Notes under the pieces: model-generated
Seen by the model: the letters and a program-made list of their open reading frames with translations, nothing else
What the model was told of the DNA's origin: nothing
Database searches by the model: none
Part shown: one piece after another, positions 16,801 through 28,000 of the stretch
How positions within the stretch are numbered: position 1 is the first letter of the stretch
How the letters are laid out: every line of letters begins with the position of its first letter
Translations under genes and position numbers: made by a program
Virus record (IMG/VR): IMGVR_UViG_3300008113_000097
Coordinates: 1-44,163 of that record
DNA from: a virus
DNA length: 44,163 bases
Reading direction: 5' to 3' (one strand)

Positions 16801-19002
16801 AGAACTATAGATACTACTAGTGTTCCGGCTACATTTACAGTTGCTGCAACATCTGGCGGAGTAACTGATGTGCAGATCACTAACGGAACAGGATCAATGC
16901 AAGTTGGTGAGGTAGGGTGGGATCATATTAATGCAGGCACTACGTTAGCTATTACGTTTGATTCAACATCTAGTTACACTATTGAACCTAGAGTATACTA
17001 TGAAAAACCAGATTTTTCTGTTACAAGTTCTTCAGTATACACTCAACTAGATCCAGCTGCTACATATCAAGACATTGCATTTGGTAAAGGAAATTTTGCA
17101 GCACTACCAGCAGCTGGTACTACATTGGCTGTATCTAATACAGGACTTAACTGGACAACAACTGAATTGCCGTTACCCCCGGGCGGAACAGCAACCTGGT
17201 CTGGAATAGCATACGGAAACAATTACTGGGTAATTATGGCAAGCGGAAACTCTGGCGGAGCTGGTTCTAGAGTATTGTATTCAAATAGCAATTTAGCTAC
17301 ATGGAAATCAAGTGATTTACCAGCTAATGCAGCATGGACTTACTTAACGTATGGAAACGGATATTTTGTAGCAATTACTAATAATTCTGCTACAGTGGCA
17401 TATTCATCAACTAACGGATCCTCGTGGTTAGCAGGTTCAGGTTTATCATCTCAATCGTGGAGAGGGGTAGTATACGGCAAAGATAAATTTATTGCTGTAG
17501 CTACTGGTTCAGCTACCGGAGCTAGAAGTTCTGACGGCGCAACTTGGACATCAATAACTCTTCCTCGTTCAGACACTTGGTCTGCAATTGCTTTTGGTAA
17601 TGGTAGATTTGTTGCTATAAGTTCATCCTTAAGTAAAGCCATTTATAGTTTTGATGGCATAACATGGTCTACTGGATTGTATAATATTCAAGGAGCATTT
17701 TTAACTTACGGTAACGGGTTATTTGTAGCCACTGATCCTACAACATCAATAGTATATTATAGTGAAGATGGTTTATCATGGACTAGATCTGTTGCAGTAT
17801 TAGGCTGTGGTGTAGGAGCATACGGCATTACTGGCAGTACTGGAAGAATTATCACAGTAAACGGCTTGTCAGATTCTAAAGCTATTTCTGGAGGAGCAAG
17901 AGCTAAAGCACGCCCAGTAGTTGCTAACGGAAAAATTATTGAAATTAATGAATGGGAACCAGGAGGCAATTATGTACTTGCCCCAGACGTGTTTATAGCA
18001 GATAGTAATGCAACAGTAAAAGCTAGTGTAGATCCTTTACGTAATTCTGGTTCTTTAGCAGACCCAACTTTTGTAAACAGGGGATCGGGATACAATACGT
18101 TAACTACAACAATTGACATATATGGAGATGGATACGCAGACGATTTCCAAACTGGTATTAGTTTAATTTTTAATAATTTAACTAGACTACCTAGTCCAGG
18201 TGATAATTTGTCTATAGGTACTGATACAACCATTTATAAAGTTACTAATGCAATTGCACTAGATGGTACAGCACCTCCTACAGTTCTAGCACAAATTGAT
18301 ATAAGTCCCGAAATGACTGTAGGAAAAAGTCCTGCTCACGGAACTGTTGTGTCAATTCGTACAAAATACAGTCAAGCAAGACTTACTAATCACGACTTTT
18401 TGAATATAGGATACGGTAATTTTGAAGAATCTAACTACCCGGGAGTTCCAGTAGAAACGTTACTAAGTCCTCAAAATGAAACTGTGGAAAGTAACTATGG
18501 TAGAGTGTTTTATAGTTCAACTGATCAAGACGGTAACTTTAGAGTTGGCGAACTTTTTGCTGTAGAACAAGCAACAGGTATTGTTACTCTAAGTGCTAGC
18601 CAGTTTGGACTAGAAGGTTTAAATGAACTTAGTATCGGTGGTGTTAGTATCGGTGGATCTAGTGTTATTATTACACAATTCAGTACAGATGAAACATTTA
18701 CAGCTAACAGTAATACTATTATTCCTACACAAAGGGCTATTAAATCGTATCTATCTGCTAGATTAACACAGGGCGGATCGAATACATTTACTGGCGAATT
18801 AACTGCTGGTACAGTCAAGGTTGGTGGTCCAGACAGAATTCAAAGTACTGTCCCTGAAGGAGCTCCAGGATCTCGGGTTAAAATACCGGTCAAAGCAAAT
18901 ATTTCTGGAAGCGAAAACGGAATGATAGACGGCGACGGAATGGCATTGTCCTATTTCTTTAAAACACTAATTTCAGATAGAGGTGTTCCTAACGGACAAT
19001 AA
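10858..19002 (+). CDS. Giant modular fibre/adhesin (2714 aa)
   Basis: The domains run as follows. Residues 1-460 hold seven CBM5/12-like repeats (W-x(5-8)-Y-x-x-G-D-x-V-x-Y-G-G-x-x-Y-x-C-x-x-x-H-T-S). A single C-x-R-D-type helical unit lies near 594 (R-R-D-T-K-Y-C-V-D-A-V-I-Y-D). Residues ~855-1016 form a conserved beta-helix block. At ~1060-1340 there is a phage-type jelly-roll carbohydrate-binding domain (LIRYSNSF, then YYFSIFIKKG, then MFGAQLELG), split by a G-S-G-x-x-A-x-F-N-V module. Residues ~1500-2010 hold about seven 60-75-aa 'NPIxFxG...YYI' repeats, and ~2068-2311 an S-x-D-G-x-x-W propeller. The C-terminal block has YSSTDQDGNFRVGELF near 2550. AAGGAAA at 10844-10850 supports the start. 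No hydrolase catalytic set is visible. A long host-recognition fibre is the best reading. Confidence 0.78.
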   Translation: MAQEFKIGRLRYTWRGIWATATFYNRDAVAAFDGKTYVCIVPHTSSNFYDDYFNIEPSGEVKPYWTLMLDGQSWVGEWTPTTAYTISNIVLYSGTVYKCITNHTSTTTFDPTKWQVYVAVDSSWVNVYTPSTFYYKGDVAKFGGIVYKCNVDHLANPAYFPDYTKWDVQYEGIEFKGEWNLNSIQYKQNDIVKYGSSLWICQFNHTSSSGFDGTIDTDDSTKAWLLWIPGAEYENTWNSAITYQLGDIVMYGGYSYINRIVNNTNLIPPDAADDSTPAWELLTIGYRFLDGWQNSTTYYIGSVVRHGGSLYQAVQDNINESPTDNSVTTTYTATGSSGRTLKVASTTNLVPGMFISGLGFSKGQYIDSIVDNTTLKISQAPYSTITNGATLTFSGVDTANWELITQGIRWRNRWANGQPYLVGDIVVYINKTYRCIKNHTSILINRPDQDTNNVNWVIFLNHDRNNVLNDLGDIIVNSQGNNIALPIGSEGYLLKSIYGVPTWSNFLQTPKVYYVTPDGTDSADSGTTWDNPWRSIRYACDSISAGLSNPNAKVLLLNNRNFIEEEAWQWQVYQIANSISPFNVSGLSLDEEKTRRDTKYCVDAVIYDLARGGNSQTIAFTLAFFDKVARYKYATTEVAQQINYYIATINRIFTLINIIASGNSVSPLYQTLNGISSPIVQQSGPSLTAQSLTDIDSFKTIVTTALGSGDSTEIPLENSGLTATIQVKTGTYREELPIVVPANTALNGDELRGVVVYPKVIINSLVTRSFAGTNKFRVGSTAGMTAGTPVQFDSIYSVNGVNSVFGGVTRGTTYYVLGSSITDTEFSVSTTANGLPVPLSNFTSQMYVYGGDALKDMFRCQNGTGIRNMTLSGLLGCLTDENLYLTRRPTGGFYVGLDIGANQDDTSAWIYRKSPYIQNVSTFGRGATGLKIDGSYHNGGNKSIVCNDFTQIISDGIGIWCTGTDALCEAVSVFSYYAYAGYFAESGGRIRATNGNSSYGTFGVVAEGFDTSEVPISGQVNNQYFEAQATPFSSLGAEAEILKIQYNHAGQNYFNEVTNLIRYSNSFTTTGGGNGWSTDGNLTLVQSITSPMGTTDGWLAEGTSAVGATGSVSTSTAITPSGASYTALSGINITGSGTSATFNVIVSSTTYLVTINAGGSGYVVSNQIRILGTQLGGTSPANDLVITVTGLSGTTITSISSTGTVQSGATQPYYFSIFIKKGTSPTFDVQLEYSGTQTTGSTISYNFDLNTITPGSISAGLVPITFNATPVSNSNGWIRLSFVSYDSIALNNTLTVRLYPKGLSSITGYSFMFGAQLELGNTLGFYLSTTGHRYTANANFVVKGPGSNLSLVANETRSSAVYKTRVLEVDGITGGTNYLFVANNAQSGSASTLTIAASDTTGEKPYLGMRLFVNNGLGAGQYGTISFYDPLIKEATVLKESFSQLEVTTTDAATDKFSLSLSTDPYTLYIDQPVQFVPTHYEIDIDRISQDDINVLNTIGGTQNRMVVTSTAKLILGMPVNFSGTTYGGVTDSFTYYIINIIDEFNIQVSTTLGGSVVFLNNASGDMQLNFPAYTSYLSGSTTNMEINLPIFFTGNVLSDVVAGQTYYINDIFGANLFTISQSLVTIAATATAVNTNLITVDNTSNLVSLNPIKFTDVIGGLTNGVKYYIKNIPSPSTISLTDTIISTTATASVESSDLITVTSTTGFQIGNPVVFTGPTFGGLVNDQTYYIHYVNDGTTFSISNTSTLLTVNVTATSDTNNAITCGSTTNLTPLNPIVFRGTTIGPLVDGVTFYVNRILSPTEFTISGLVTSVIATETAPLSNLIHVSSTAGFQANNPIIFGGDTFGGIVSGQIYYISAVNSAIDFTISTTPGGSAVTLTAGTGTLVARTGTTVTMTTASGTMTGYSRFTNIPVSLTSGVGEVIVRAAGADVALTAATGAMTGTTTSSKEVLEADAGPNMTGTFTVPLIGGISQGTTYYVRTIDTTSVPATFTVAATSGGVTDVQITNGTGSMQVGEVGWDHINAGTTLAITFDSTSSYTIEPRVYYEKPDFSVTSSSVYTQLDPAATYQDIAFGKGNFAALPAAGTTLAVSNTGLNWTTTELPLPPGGTATWSGIAYGNNYWVIMASGNSGGAGSRVLYSNSNLATWKSSDLPANAAWTYLTYGNGYFVAITNNSATVAYSSTNGSSWLAGSGLSSQSWRGVVYGKDKFIAVATGSATGARSSDGATWTSITLPRSDTWSAIAFGNGRFVAISSSLSKAIYSFDGITWSTGLYNIQGAFLTYGNGLFVATDPTTSIVYYSEDGLSWTRSVAVLGCGVGAYGITGSTGRIITVNGLSDSKAISGGARAKARPVVANGKIIEINEWEPGGNYVLAPDVFIADSNATVKASVDPLRNSGSLADPTFVNRGSGYNTLTTTIDIYGDGYADDFQTGISLIFNNLTRLPSPGDNLSIGTDTTIYKVTNAIALDGTAPPTVLAQIDISPEMTVGKSPAHGTVVSIRTKYSQARLTNHDFLNIGYGNFEESNYPGVPVETLLSPQNETVESNYGRVFYSSTDQDGNFRVGELFAVEQATGIVTLSASQFGLEGLNELSIGGVSIGGSSVIITQFSTDETFTANSNTIIPTQRAIKSYLSARLTQGGSNTFTGELTAGTVKVGGPDRIQSTVPEGAPGSRVKIPVKANISGSENGMIDGDGMALSYFFKTLISDRGVPNGQ
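10894..12237 (+). repeat. Seven CBM5/12-like repeats (first giant fibre)
   Basis: Seven copies of a ~55-65-aa unit follow the pattern G-x-W-x(4)-x-Y-x-x-G-D-x-V-x-Y-G-G-x-x-Y-x-C-x-x-x-H-T-S-x-x-x-F-D-x-x-x-W. This matches chitin/cellulose-binding module families 5/12, where the aromatics stack on sugars. Copies 6 and 7 are separated by an inserted ~70-aa unit (TATGSSGRTLKVASTTNLVP and onward). Confidence 0.75.
15370..16900 (+). repeat. Array of 'NPIxFxG...YYI' beta repeats
   Basis: About seven consecutive 60-75-aa units run L-I-x-V-x-S-T-x-G-F-x-x-x-N-P-I-x-F-x-G-x-x-F-G-G-x-V-x-G-x-x-Y-Y-I-x-x-V-x-x-x-x-x-F-T-I-S. The last unit is incomplete and runs into 'GWDHINAG', which is also found in the next giant protein (GWDHVIPG). 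Five scattered copies occur in the next giant gene (near 20800, 24180, 24960, 26270 and 28290). Confidence 0.75.
17058..17800 (+). repeat. S-x-D-G-x-x-W beta-propeller-like repeats
   Basis: About six ~42-aa units of the type 'W-x-x-I-A-Y/F-G-N-G-x-F-V-A-I-x-x-x-x-x-x-x-Y-S-x-D-G-x-x-W'. This is a BNR/sialidase- or kelch-like blade pattern, usually giving a six- or seven-bladed propeller. No sialidase Arg triad can be assigned by eye. Confidence 0.65.
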
Positions 19003-19009
19003 CTATTCA

Positions 19010-19017
19010 GATAAATA
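19010..19017 (+). promoter_or_regulatory. Late-promoter-like GATAAATA upstream of 3476-aa fibre gene
   Basis: GATAAATA sits in the 37-bp gap between the two giant genes, 22 bp before the ATG at 19040. AAAGGA (19025-19030) is the ribosome binding site. The match to the T4-like late motif and its intergenic position support a promoter; it has not been tested. Confidence 0.5.
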
Positions 19018-19039
19018 TAAAATCAAAGGATGAAAGCAA

Positions 19040-22000
19040 ATGGCTGAGTTTAAATTAGGTAGAATTAGATTTGTATGGCGTGGCCAGTGGACAACAGGTA
19101 CACAGTATCTTGTTGATGACGTCATTAGCAACGGTGGTAAAAGTTATATTTGTGTGATTAATCACACTGCTGCTGTCAGTTTTGATACAGACTTAGATGC
19201 CATACCTACAAAATGGAATATTGTTGCCGATGGTACACAATGGTTAGGAGATTGGACTCCTAGTACATATTATAATCCAGGTGCTGTAGTCAAGTATGGT
19301 GCTCTAATATACATTTGTAACTCAGGACACACTTCAGCCACATATGCTCCTCCCGCATACTTAGGTTTAGAAAACGATTTATCTAAATGGGATTTATTTG
19401 CAGAAGCATTTAATTGGGTTGGACCATGGACTACAAACACTCGATATAAGATTAATGACTTTGTTGTCTATGGCGGAACTACTTATATTTGTAAGTTAGG
19501 TCACGTAAGTGCAGCTACATCAAGTTTAGGTTTAGAAGTAGATAATCTAAAATGGGATCCTTTTAACAACGGGTTAACTTATTTAGGCGACTGGAGCGGA
19601 AGCACTGTTCGATATAAGAGAAATGATCTAGTCAAGTACGGTGCAAATTTATGGATATGTACAGTATATCACTCAAGTTCAGCTACATTTGATGAATCTA
19701 AATGGGAAGTGTTTGTTGAAGGCTTTGAATTTGAAAACTCATGGAATAGTGCCACAGTCTATCAACCTGGTGATGTTGTAACATACGGTGGCTATTCGTA
19801 TATTTCTAAAACAAATCATACTAACAAACAGCCAACTGCAAATCCTACAGACTGGGCTGTATTTGTTACTGGATTTAATTTTAGAGGAGAATATGATCCC
19901 TTATTAAATTACAGAGTTGGAGACGTTGTTCGTAACGGAAGTTATACTTATGTTGCGTTATTAGACAGTTTAGGTACTGTAGTTACTAATCAAACATACT
20001 GGGGCTTATTAAATCACGGATTTAGATGGACTAATGTACCTGTAACTTACAACGAAGTATCAACAATAACTGTTACTGGGTTAGGCTCAGGTGCAAAATT
20101 TAATATTGTAAGATCAGCAACAGTTTATGCAGTTACATTAGCTACTGGATTTGAAGGTGCTAATTATGCAGCAGGGGATCGATTAAAAATATTAGGAAGT
20201 AGTTTAGGAGGTATTACACCAGCTAACGACTTGACAATTAATGTCAGTACAGTTTCAACAGGTGCTATTGCAACATTTACATTTAGCGGTGGATCTGTAA
20301 CATGGAGCATTAATACTGATTATGTTTTAGGTGATGTTGTAACTTACGGCGGTAACAGTTATGTTTGTATACTAGCACACACTGCTTCAGGTGGTAATAA
20401 ACCTGACGCAGATTTAACCGGTACATACTGGAATTTGTTAACAGCAGGTTCAGAAGTTAATATTTTAACTACTACTGGCGACCTAGTATACATGGGTGCA
20501 AACGGTCCAACAAGATTACCAGTAGGTATCAATGGTCAAGTTTTACGTAGCGACAACGGGTTACCTATCTGGGCCAACTATGGGTTGATTAATAACCTAG
20601 TATATGTAGGTCCTTTAGGAAACGATTTACCATACCCATTAGCAGGTGCTACTATTGATCAGCCATGGAAGACTCTTCGATATGCATGTAAACAAGTTGA
20701 AGAAGGTTATCTAACACCAAACGCTAAACAAGTTATTGCTATGAACAAACAGTTCATAATGAAAGAAGTTAGCGCATGGGTAGATTACACATATACGTTA
20801 ACTATAACATCTTCTGATCAAACTACTGACAGATTTACAACTGCAAGTACTGAAAATCTAATAGCTAATATGCCAATTGTATTTTCTGGTACAGTGTTTG
20901 GTGGCATTACTTCTGGCACAGTTTACTACGTAAAAACTATTATTAGTACAACTGAATTTACTATCAGTAACATTTCAGGTGGAACATTGCGTCAAATTGA
21001 CACTGCTAGCGGAACTATGACGTTAAAGCTATCTTACGATGCTACTAAATGTGAAAGAGATGTCGGCATGATTGTTGAAGCAATCAAGCACGATATTTCA
21101 AGAGGTGGCACAATGAAGACTACCTATGCTGCTAAAACGTACTTTACCGAAGAAGGTAATGCTTATATTACAAATAACTTTGGCGCACAAACTACGCAAA
21201 CTATTGCAGCTTACAATTTTATGGCAGAGCTTCTAGAAGATGTAATCAATAATGTTGCATCAAGCAGTTACCAAGTTATTAATGGTAGCACATCTGGTGT
21301 TGTACAACAAATTGATTCTACACTAACATCAGAATTAGGAACAGCTCAGAAAGCTAAAGATCTTATTCAGATCATAACTACAGCATTAACATTAGGCTCA
21401 TCTACAGCTATTCCTTTACAAATTTTACCAGCAACTACAATTAGTGTTAAGACTGGTACATTTAATGAAATACTTCCTATTGTAATACCTGAGTATACTG
21501 CTGTTGTTGGCGACGAGCTTAGAAGTACTATTATTCAACCAGCAAGAGGTATAGATATACTTGTAAATGATAAATCTAAAACTACTAGTGCGTTGAACAG
21601 AATTAATAGCTTAGTTCCTGATTTAATTCAAAATAATGCAATAACTCCTACGTCAGGTAACACTGAACAAAGAAAATACCTTGGCGGATATATAGGCGGA
21701 AACACTGCGGTTGTTGCAACTAAAACAGATATCATTAAAGACATAACACTAAACGGATTAGGCAGTGTACCAGCTATTTCTTTAACTGATCCAACTGGAT
21801 ACAGTAGCGGTTTCTTAAATGGCCGTAGACTATTAGTTAGTAACAAAACTTTTATTGTTAGAGAAATTTCAGAATGGATTTTAGCACAAATTGCTGGAAA
21901 CGTTGCTCCATTTGTTGGTGCTACATTTGCTGGTTCAACTCGCACAGATTTTGAAGTAGTTGTAGGATATGTAATTGATGCTCTACGCTACGATTTAACT

Positions 22001-25000
22001 TATGGCGGCAATTTAGAAACTATTGTTGCTGCAAGATCTTTCCGATCATTAGGCACCTGGGCAGGACAAATTAACGAAGATAGAACAGCCGCAGCATATA
22101 CAAGATTATTTGATATTGTCGATAACATTATGCAAGGCGATAACAGTGGTTGGGCAAAAACTCCAGGTAACGTTTTAGTTCAAGACGATTCACTACCACA
22201 CGGTTCAGCTGAAGCAGCTGATTTTGCTCAAGATAGATTAGCTGAAATCCTTGATGTTATTGATACAGAAATTTTACCTGATGTGATTGAACCTAATACA
22301 GCATGGGTATCAACAAGTCTAATTGATGCAAAAAATGCTATTAGTAAATTAAAAGCTGGTATTCAACAAGGTGCTATCAATTTTGTTAATAGTGAATATC
22401 CTTCGCTAGTGTATGATCAAATTCTGTGTGCTCGTGATGTCGGCTATATGGTAGACGCAGTAGCATACGACATCATGTTCCAGTCAAACTTTAGAAGTAT
22501 TACCGCTGGAAGACAGTATAGAAGAGGCATTACCTCAACTCTGGTAGTTATTAACGGTCAGCTAACCGAAACAGCAGCAGTTATTGATTATGTCAAATCT
22601 GCTATTGTTAGTATTATGCAACCAAAAGTTGGGTCAGTTGGCAGTACGACCGCCGTAGATCGTGTTGAAGAAGCATGTAATGTTATCTATGATTTAGTTA
22701 ATAGTGGTAACGGCACTCAACCTACAGTAAACTTGCCAATACCAACCGGCGGAACAAATAACGCATTTACAGCAGGTTTCCTAAATGCTAGAAATCAAAT
22801 TCGTCAAAACTTAACATTTATTCAAGACGAAGTTGCAGCATTTTTAAATGTAAATTATAATGCTGTATGGCTAGCGTTAGGCGCAACAGGCCAAGCAGGA
22901 TGCCGTAGAGATACACAATTTATTATTGACGGTGTTGTTTATGATTTAACTTATGGCGGTAATACTCAAAGTTTAATTGTTGGTAGTGCTTACTACAGCA
23001 ACTTTGTTTCAACAATTGAGCCAACAGAAATTCCTGCTACAGTTGCTGCCTATACTAGAATTAAAACTATTGTAGGACAAATTGCACAAGCACAATCTGT
23101 AACACCTAGTGCTGGTAATACAACACCTCAAATAACTAGCGGTACTGCTGGTACTGCTGGAGGAGCAACATTTGCACAAGATCGTGTTCAAGATGTTATC
23201 GATTGGATCAGTAACGAAACTGCTAATGCAACTATTACTCCAGATATTTCTTGGGCAAGTTCTAGTTTACAATTAGCATTTACTACACTTCAAGCTAAGA
23301 GAGCAGAAATTGCACAAGATGTTGTATGGTGGGTTTATAAATTCCATCAAGATTTAAACTTCAATGAAGATATTTGCCGCAGAGATAGCTTATTATTAGT
23401 TGATGCAATTAGCTATGACGTTGTATTTGGTAGCAACTTTGCATCAATTACAGCAGGTAAAGCTTATAACAGAGCAACTCCTAGCGCACTAAAAGTTAAG
23501 ACAGATCAATTACGTGCAGAGTTAGGAGCAATTAATTTCTTAAAATATAAAGCTAAAATGCTTGCAGGTGTTGGCGGAGCAGCTAGAGTAGATTCTTTAG
23601 TTAGTGATATCACTGGATATATTAACGGTGGTTCTGTGCCTAGAACACAATTTGTAAATCCTACAACAATATCTAGTGCATATGCAGCCGCAGCAGTTTT
23701 AGTACAAGATAATAAAGATTTTATCAAAGCAGAAATTGCAGCTTGGATACAAGCTCAAATTACCGCTAATGCTACAAACTTTGTAGGGTTAGAATTTAAC
23801 GTAGAAAAATGTCAACGCGATGTAGACTATATTTTAGATGCACTACGTTACGATTTAATATATGGGTATGGTATATCTTCAACTAGTAACACTGCGGTTC
23901 AAGTAGCAGGATTAGCCTACTACAGCGGAGCAGTCTTGCAAATTGATGCTAATGACAAAGCTGCAACTATTGATACTTACAACAGATTGAAAGCTGTAGT
24001 TCAAACAGTAGCTCAAGACAATACAGTAACTCCTAGTGCAGGTAATACTGTTTCGCAAGTACGTGCAGTTACTAATCAAGCTGTAGGTTCTGCTGCTACA
24101 GCTACTAGTTTAGGTACTCTTGTTGATTTTATTACAAATATTATTGATAATGGTCCAACAACTGGTGTACCTCGTGTAACAATTACTACAATTGCTGGCG
24201 GAACAACACTTACTACTGGTACAAATCACGGACTTAAAATCGGAGATCAAATAACTCCTCAGGTTACAGCAAACGGATTAAACATCGATCAAATATATTA
24301 TGTAGAGTCTATTCCGTTACCAACCACACTTACATTATCTTTAACATATGGCGGAGCTGCTATAACAGCATTTACTAACGGTACTGGGTTATCTATCCTA
24401 GCAGCAACTGTAACAAATCCTTTAATCACATGGGTTGATTCATCGTTAACAACTATTAACAGTTCTATATCTTTAAACAGAAGCAGTGTTATTAGCGATA
24501 TAACTTCTTATATTAGTCAAAACTTTCCGACTTTAAATTATAGTGTTACAACTTGTGAACGCGATTTAGGTTACATTATACAAGCAGTAACATTTGATAT
24601 GATGTTCTCAAGTACTTATAGAACAATTACTGCGGCAAGAAGTTATTATAGAGCAGCAGCATCATTAGTGTTAGGAGAACAAAAATCTGCTACAATTGCT
24701 GCATTTAGATATCTTAAGACAAAACTTTTAAGTTATGCTACAATAGGTACAACAGCTCATAAGAGAATTAAATGGTTAATGGATATTATTGTTAACATTT
24801 TATCTAACGGTATCGGAAGTACTTCAGAAGTATTTGGTACTATGACTTATGAAAACGATGTAGGAATTTTTAACACAGCTGAAATTTTAAAAATAAACAA
24901 AGAATTTTTAGCAGCAGAGTCAACTGCCTGGATTACTCAGAATTACGGGGGAACTGTTACAACTACAACAGCATCAACTGGCAGATTTACAACCAGTGCT

Positions 25001-28000
25001 GCTCATAATTTTGTTGTGGGCGATCCGGTAGAATTTAGTGGAACACCAATTACTGGTAGTAACGTATCAGTTGGTATAACGTATTATATTATAGCTGTCC
25101 CAACTCCGACTACATTCACGCTATCTTCAACTCCTGGCGGTACTTTATTACCAGTTGCCGATGGATCTGGATCAATGACTGTTCGATATAGCTTTGATAT
25201 TGATTTGTGCAAACGTGATATGAGAGAATATATAGAAGCTATGGTATATGATCTAGCTTACACTGGTAATTATAGATCTTTACGTGCAGCCGAACTATAC
25301 TTAAATGCAATAAACGGATCTCAGCTTTCAAATATGTTCTACGTGAGCAATGCTACAGGTTTACGTAATTGTACAGTTAACGGTCTAAACGGTACCTTAA
25401 CAGAAGAAAATGATTACGGTACAAAACGTCCAACCGCAGGTGCTTATGTTGCTCTAAATCCAGGATTTGGTCCAAATGATCAAAGCGTATGGGTTAACAC
25501 ACGTTCGCACTATTCACAAAACGTATCATTATTTGGTACAGGATGTTCTGGTGCTAAGATCGACGGTGCTATACATGCAGGCGGAAATCGTTCAATGGTT
25601 AAGAACGACTTTACAACAATTATATCAGACGGTATCGGCGTATGGTGTTCTGGAGCTAACAGCTTAACAGAACTTGTTTCGGTATTCGCATATTACTCAT
25701 ATGCTGGGTACTTAGCAGACTTAGGCGGACGTATTCGTGCTACTAACGGTAATAGTTCATATGGAAGTTTTGGTACTATTGCTGAAGGTACAGATACATT
25801 TGAAACACCTATTCTAGCTGAACTTGACAATAAAGCATCACAGGCTACTATTACAGAAACTATTACTGATTCTCTACAACAAGTGTGGAGAGTAGAATTC
25901 CAAAACGCAGGTAAAGGTTACACTAATGCAGACTTTGGTATTAGCGGCGACGGTATTAATGCCGTCGCAGTTGGTGATGAGTTTAGAGACGGAGCAGTAT
26001 TTGAAACACGAATTTATGATGCTGACAACGGTAGTGATGTAGGCGGAACAAACTATGTCAATGCTCTAAATGCTGCTCAAGGCGGAGACAGAGTAAGCAT
26101 TACTATTGCTGCTACTGATATTGCTCTAGCTACAGCATATGTAGGTATGCGTATTCAGATAACAGCAGGTACAGGTGTAGGCCAATACGGTAATGTATTA
26201 ACTTACAATAACGGTACAAAAGTTGCACAAATATTTAAAGACAGCTGGGAACCAATAACAATTACTTCAACTACTGATACTGGTGACTATGTAAACATTA
26301 GTTCTAATGCAAACTTATATGTTAACATGCCAATTTATTTTACCGGAACTGCATTCGGTGGAGTTACAGCTAATACTTTATATTATGTAAAAGCATTAAA
26401 TGGTACTACACAGTTTACTATTAGTGAAACACAAGGCGGTGCAACATTTAACGTAACAACCGGCACTGGTACAATGACATTATTGCAAGCTGGTTGGGAT
26501 CATGTAATTCCAGGTTATCCAATACAAGCAGCACTTGATTTATCAAGTTCATATGTAATTGAACCAAGAATTCATTTTACACATCCAGGTTACAATTCAG
26601 TTGCAACAACAATGAATGGTTCGTCACAAGATCATTTTAGAACTACGTTCGGTGTAGAAAGATATGTTGTAATACCAGCAGCAGCTGGCGCAACAAGGTA
26701 TTCCACAGATGGAACTACATGGAGTGTAGGTGGTACTATCAGTTTTGCTCCTTCTGAACTTGTATTTGGTGGAGGTGAAGGTGCAACAGCTACAGCTAGA
26801 ATAGGTGGACTAGGTGGTGAAGGCGCTATATTAGAAGCCATTATGGGAGAAACTAATAGCGTAGGTATGCCAGGCGCTGACCAAGTTGTGGGTGTAAGAT
26901 TTATTGACGGTGGTCGTAACTATACTACGCCTCCTACACTGGTGTTTACTCCTACACTCGGTGGTGCAGGTGCAGTTGCACTGGCTACAGTTAGAGATGG
27001 AAAAATTGACAAAGTTTATTTAGATCCTATTAATTTTGAAGGAACTGTTAACGGATCAGGCTACTTAAATCCGCCAACTGTCACTGCTGTAACAGATAGA
27101 GTAAGTAAAATTACAATTCTAACTAAAGGTAGAAAATATACTACACTTCCGGCAGTTACTATTAGCAGTCCGTTCCCTAGTGCAAGTGCATGGACTGATA
27201 GCGGAAGTGCTGTAAGTGGTACGGTGTATGCTTATCAAAATATTAGTATTTCACCATATAGAACTAATTACTATCAAGCCACAGCTAGCGGAACATTTAG
27301 TTCTACAGCCCCAACATTTACAACAGGAACTGGTTCAGGTGCTACATATGGTGTTGGATTAACTTATGTAGGTACACAAGCTACAGCTAATGCTACACTA
27401 GCTAATCAAGGTATTGACACAATTACATTAGATTATGTAGGTGCAGGGTATAGTTCAACTCCAACAATAACAATTACAGATCCAACAGCAAAATTTGTCT
27501 GTATTCAAAGCGGTGGTACTGGTACTAATTACCTACCAGCAACTTCAGTAGCAACAGCTAACTGGACAGCAGGTGGCTCGTTAGCGGCATCAACTTTTGT
27601 AGGATTAGCGCACGGAACTCCGAATGCAGGAATATATGTTGCAGTTGGCGGCACAAATGCTGCGGCTTCAAGTGGTGATGGTATTACATGGACTACTAGA
27701 ACTATTCCAACATTAGGATCCGGGACATATAGGGCAGTTGCATACGGAGCCGGTCGCTTTGTTGCAATATCTACTGCTACTGCTACTGCTACAAGTACTA
27801 ACGGTACAACATGGACAGCAGGAGGAAATCTACCAGCAGGAGTAACATGGACTAGTGTTGCATACGGTAATGGTAGATTTGTTGCTGTTGGTGCAAATAG
27901 TCGCGTTACAGCATACAGTTACGACGGCGGCATAACATGGACTAATTCTACAACAGTCGGCGCAGGAATTCCTAACAGAAACTGGGTGCGAATCAAATAC

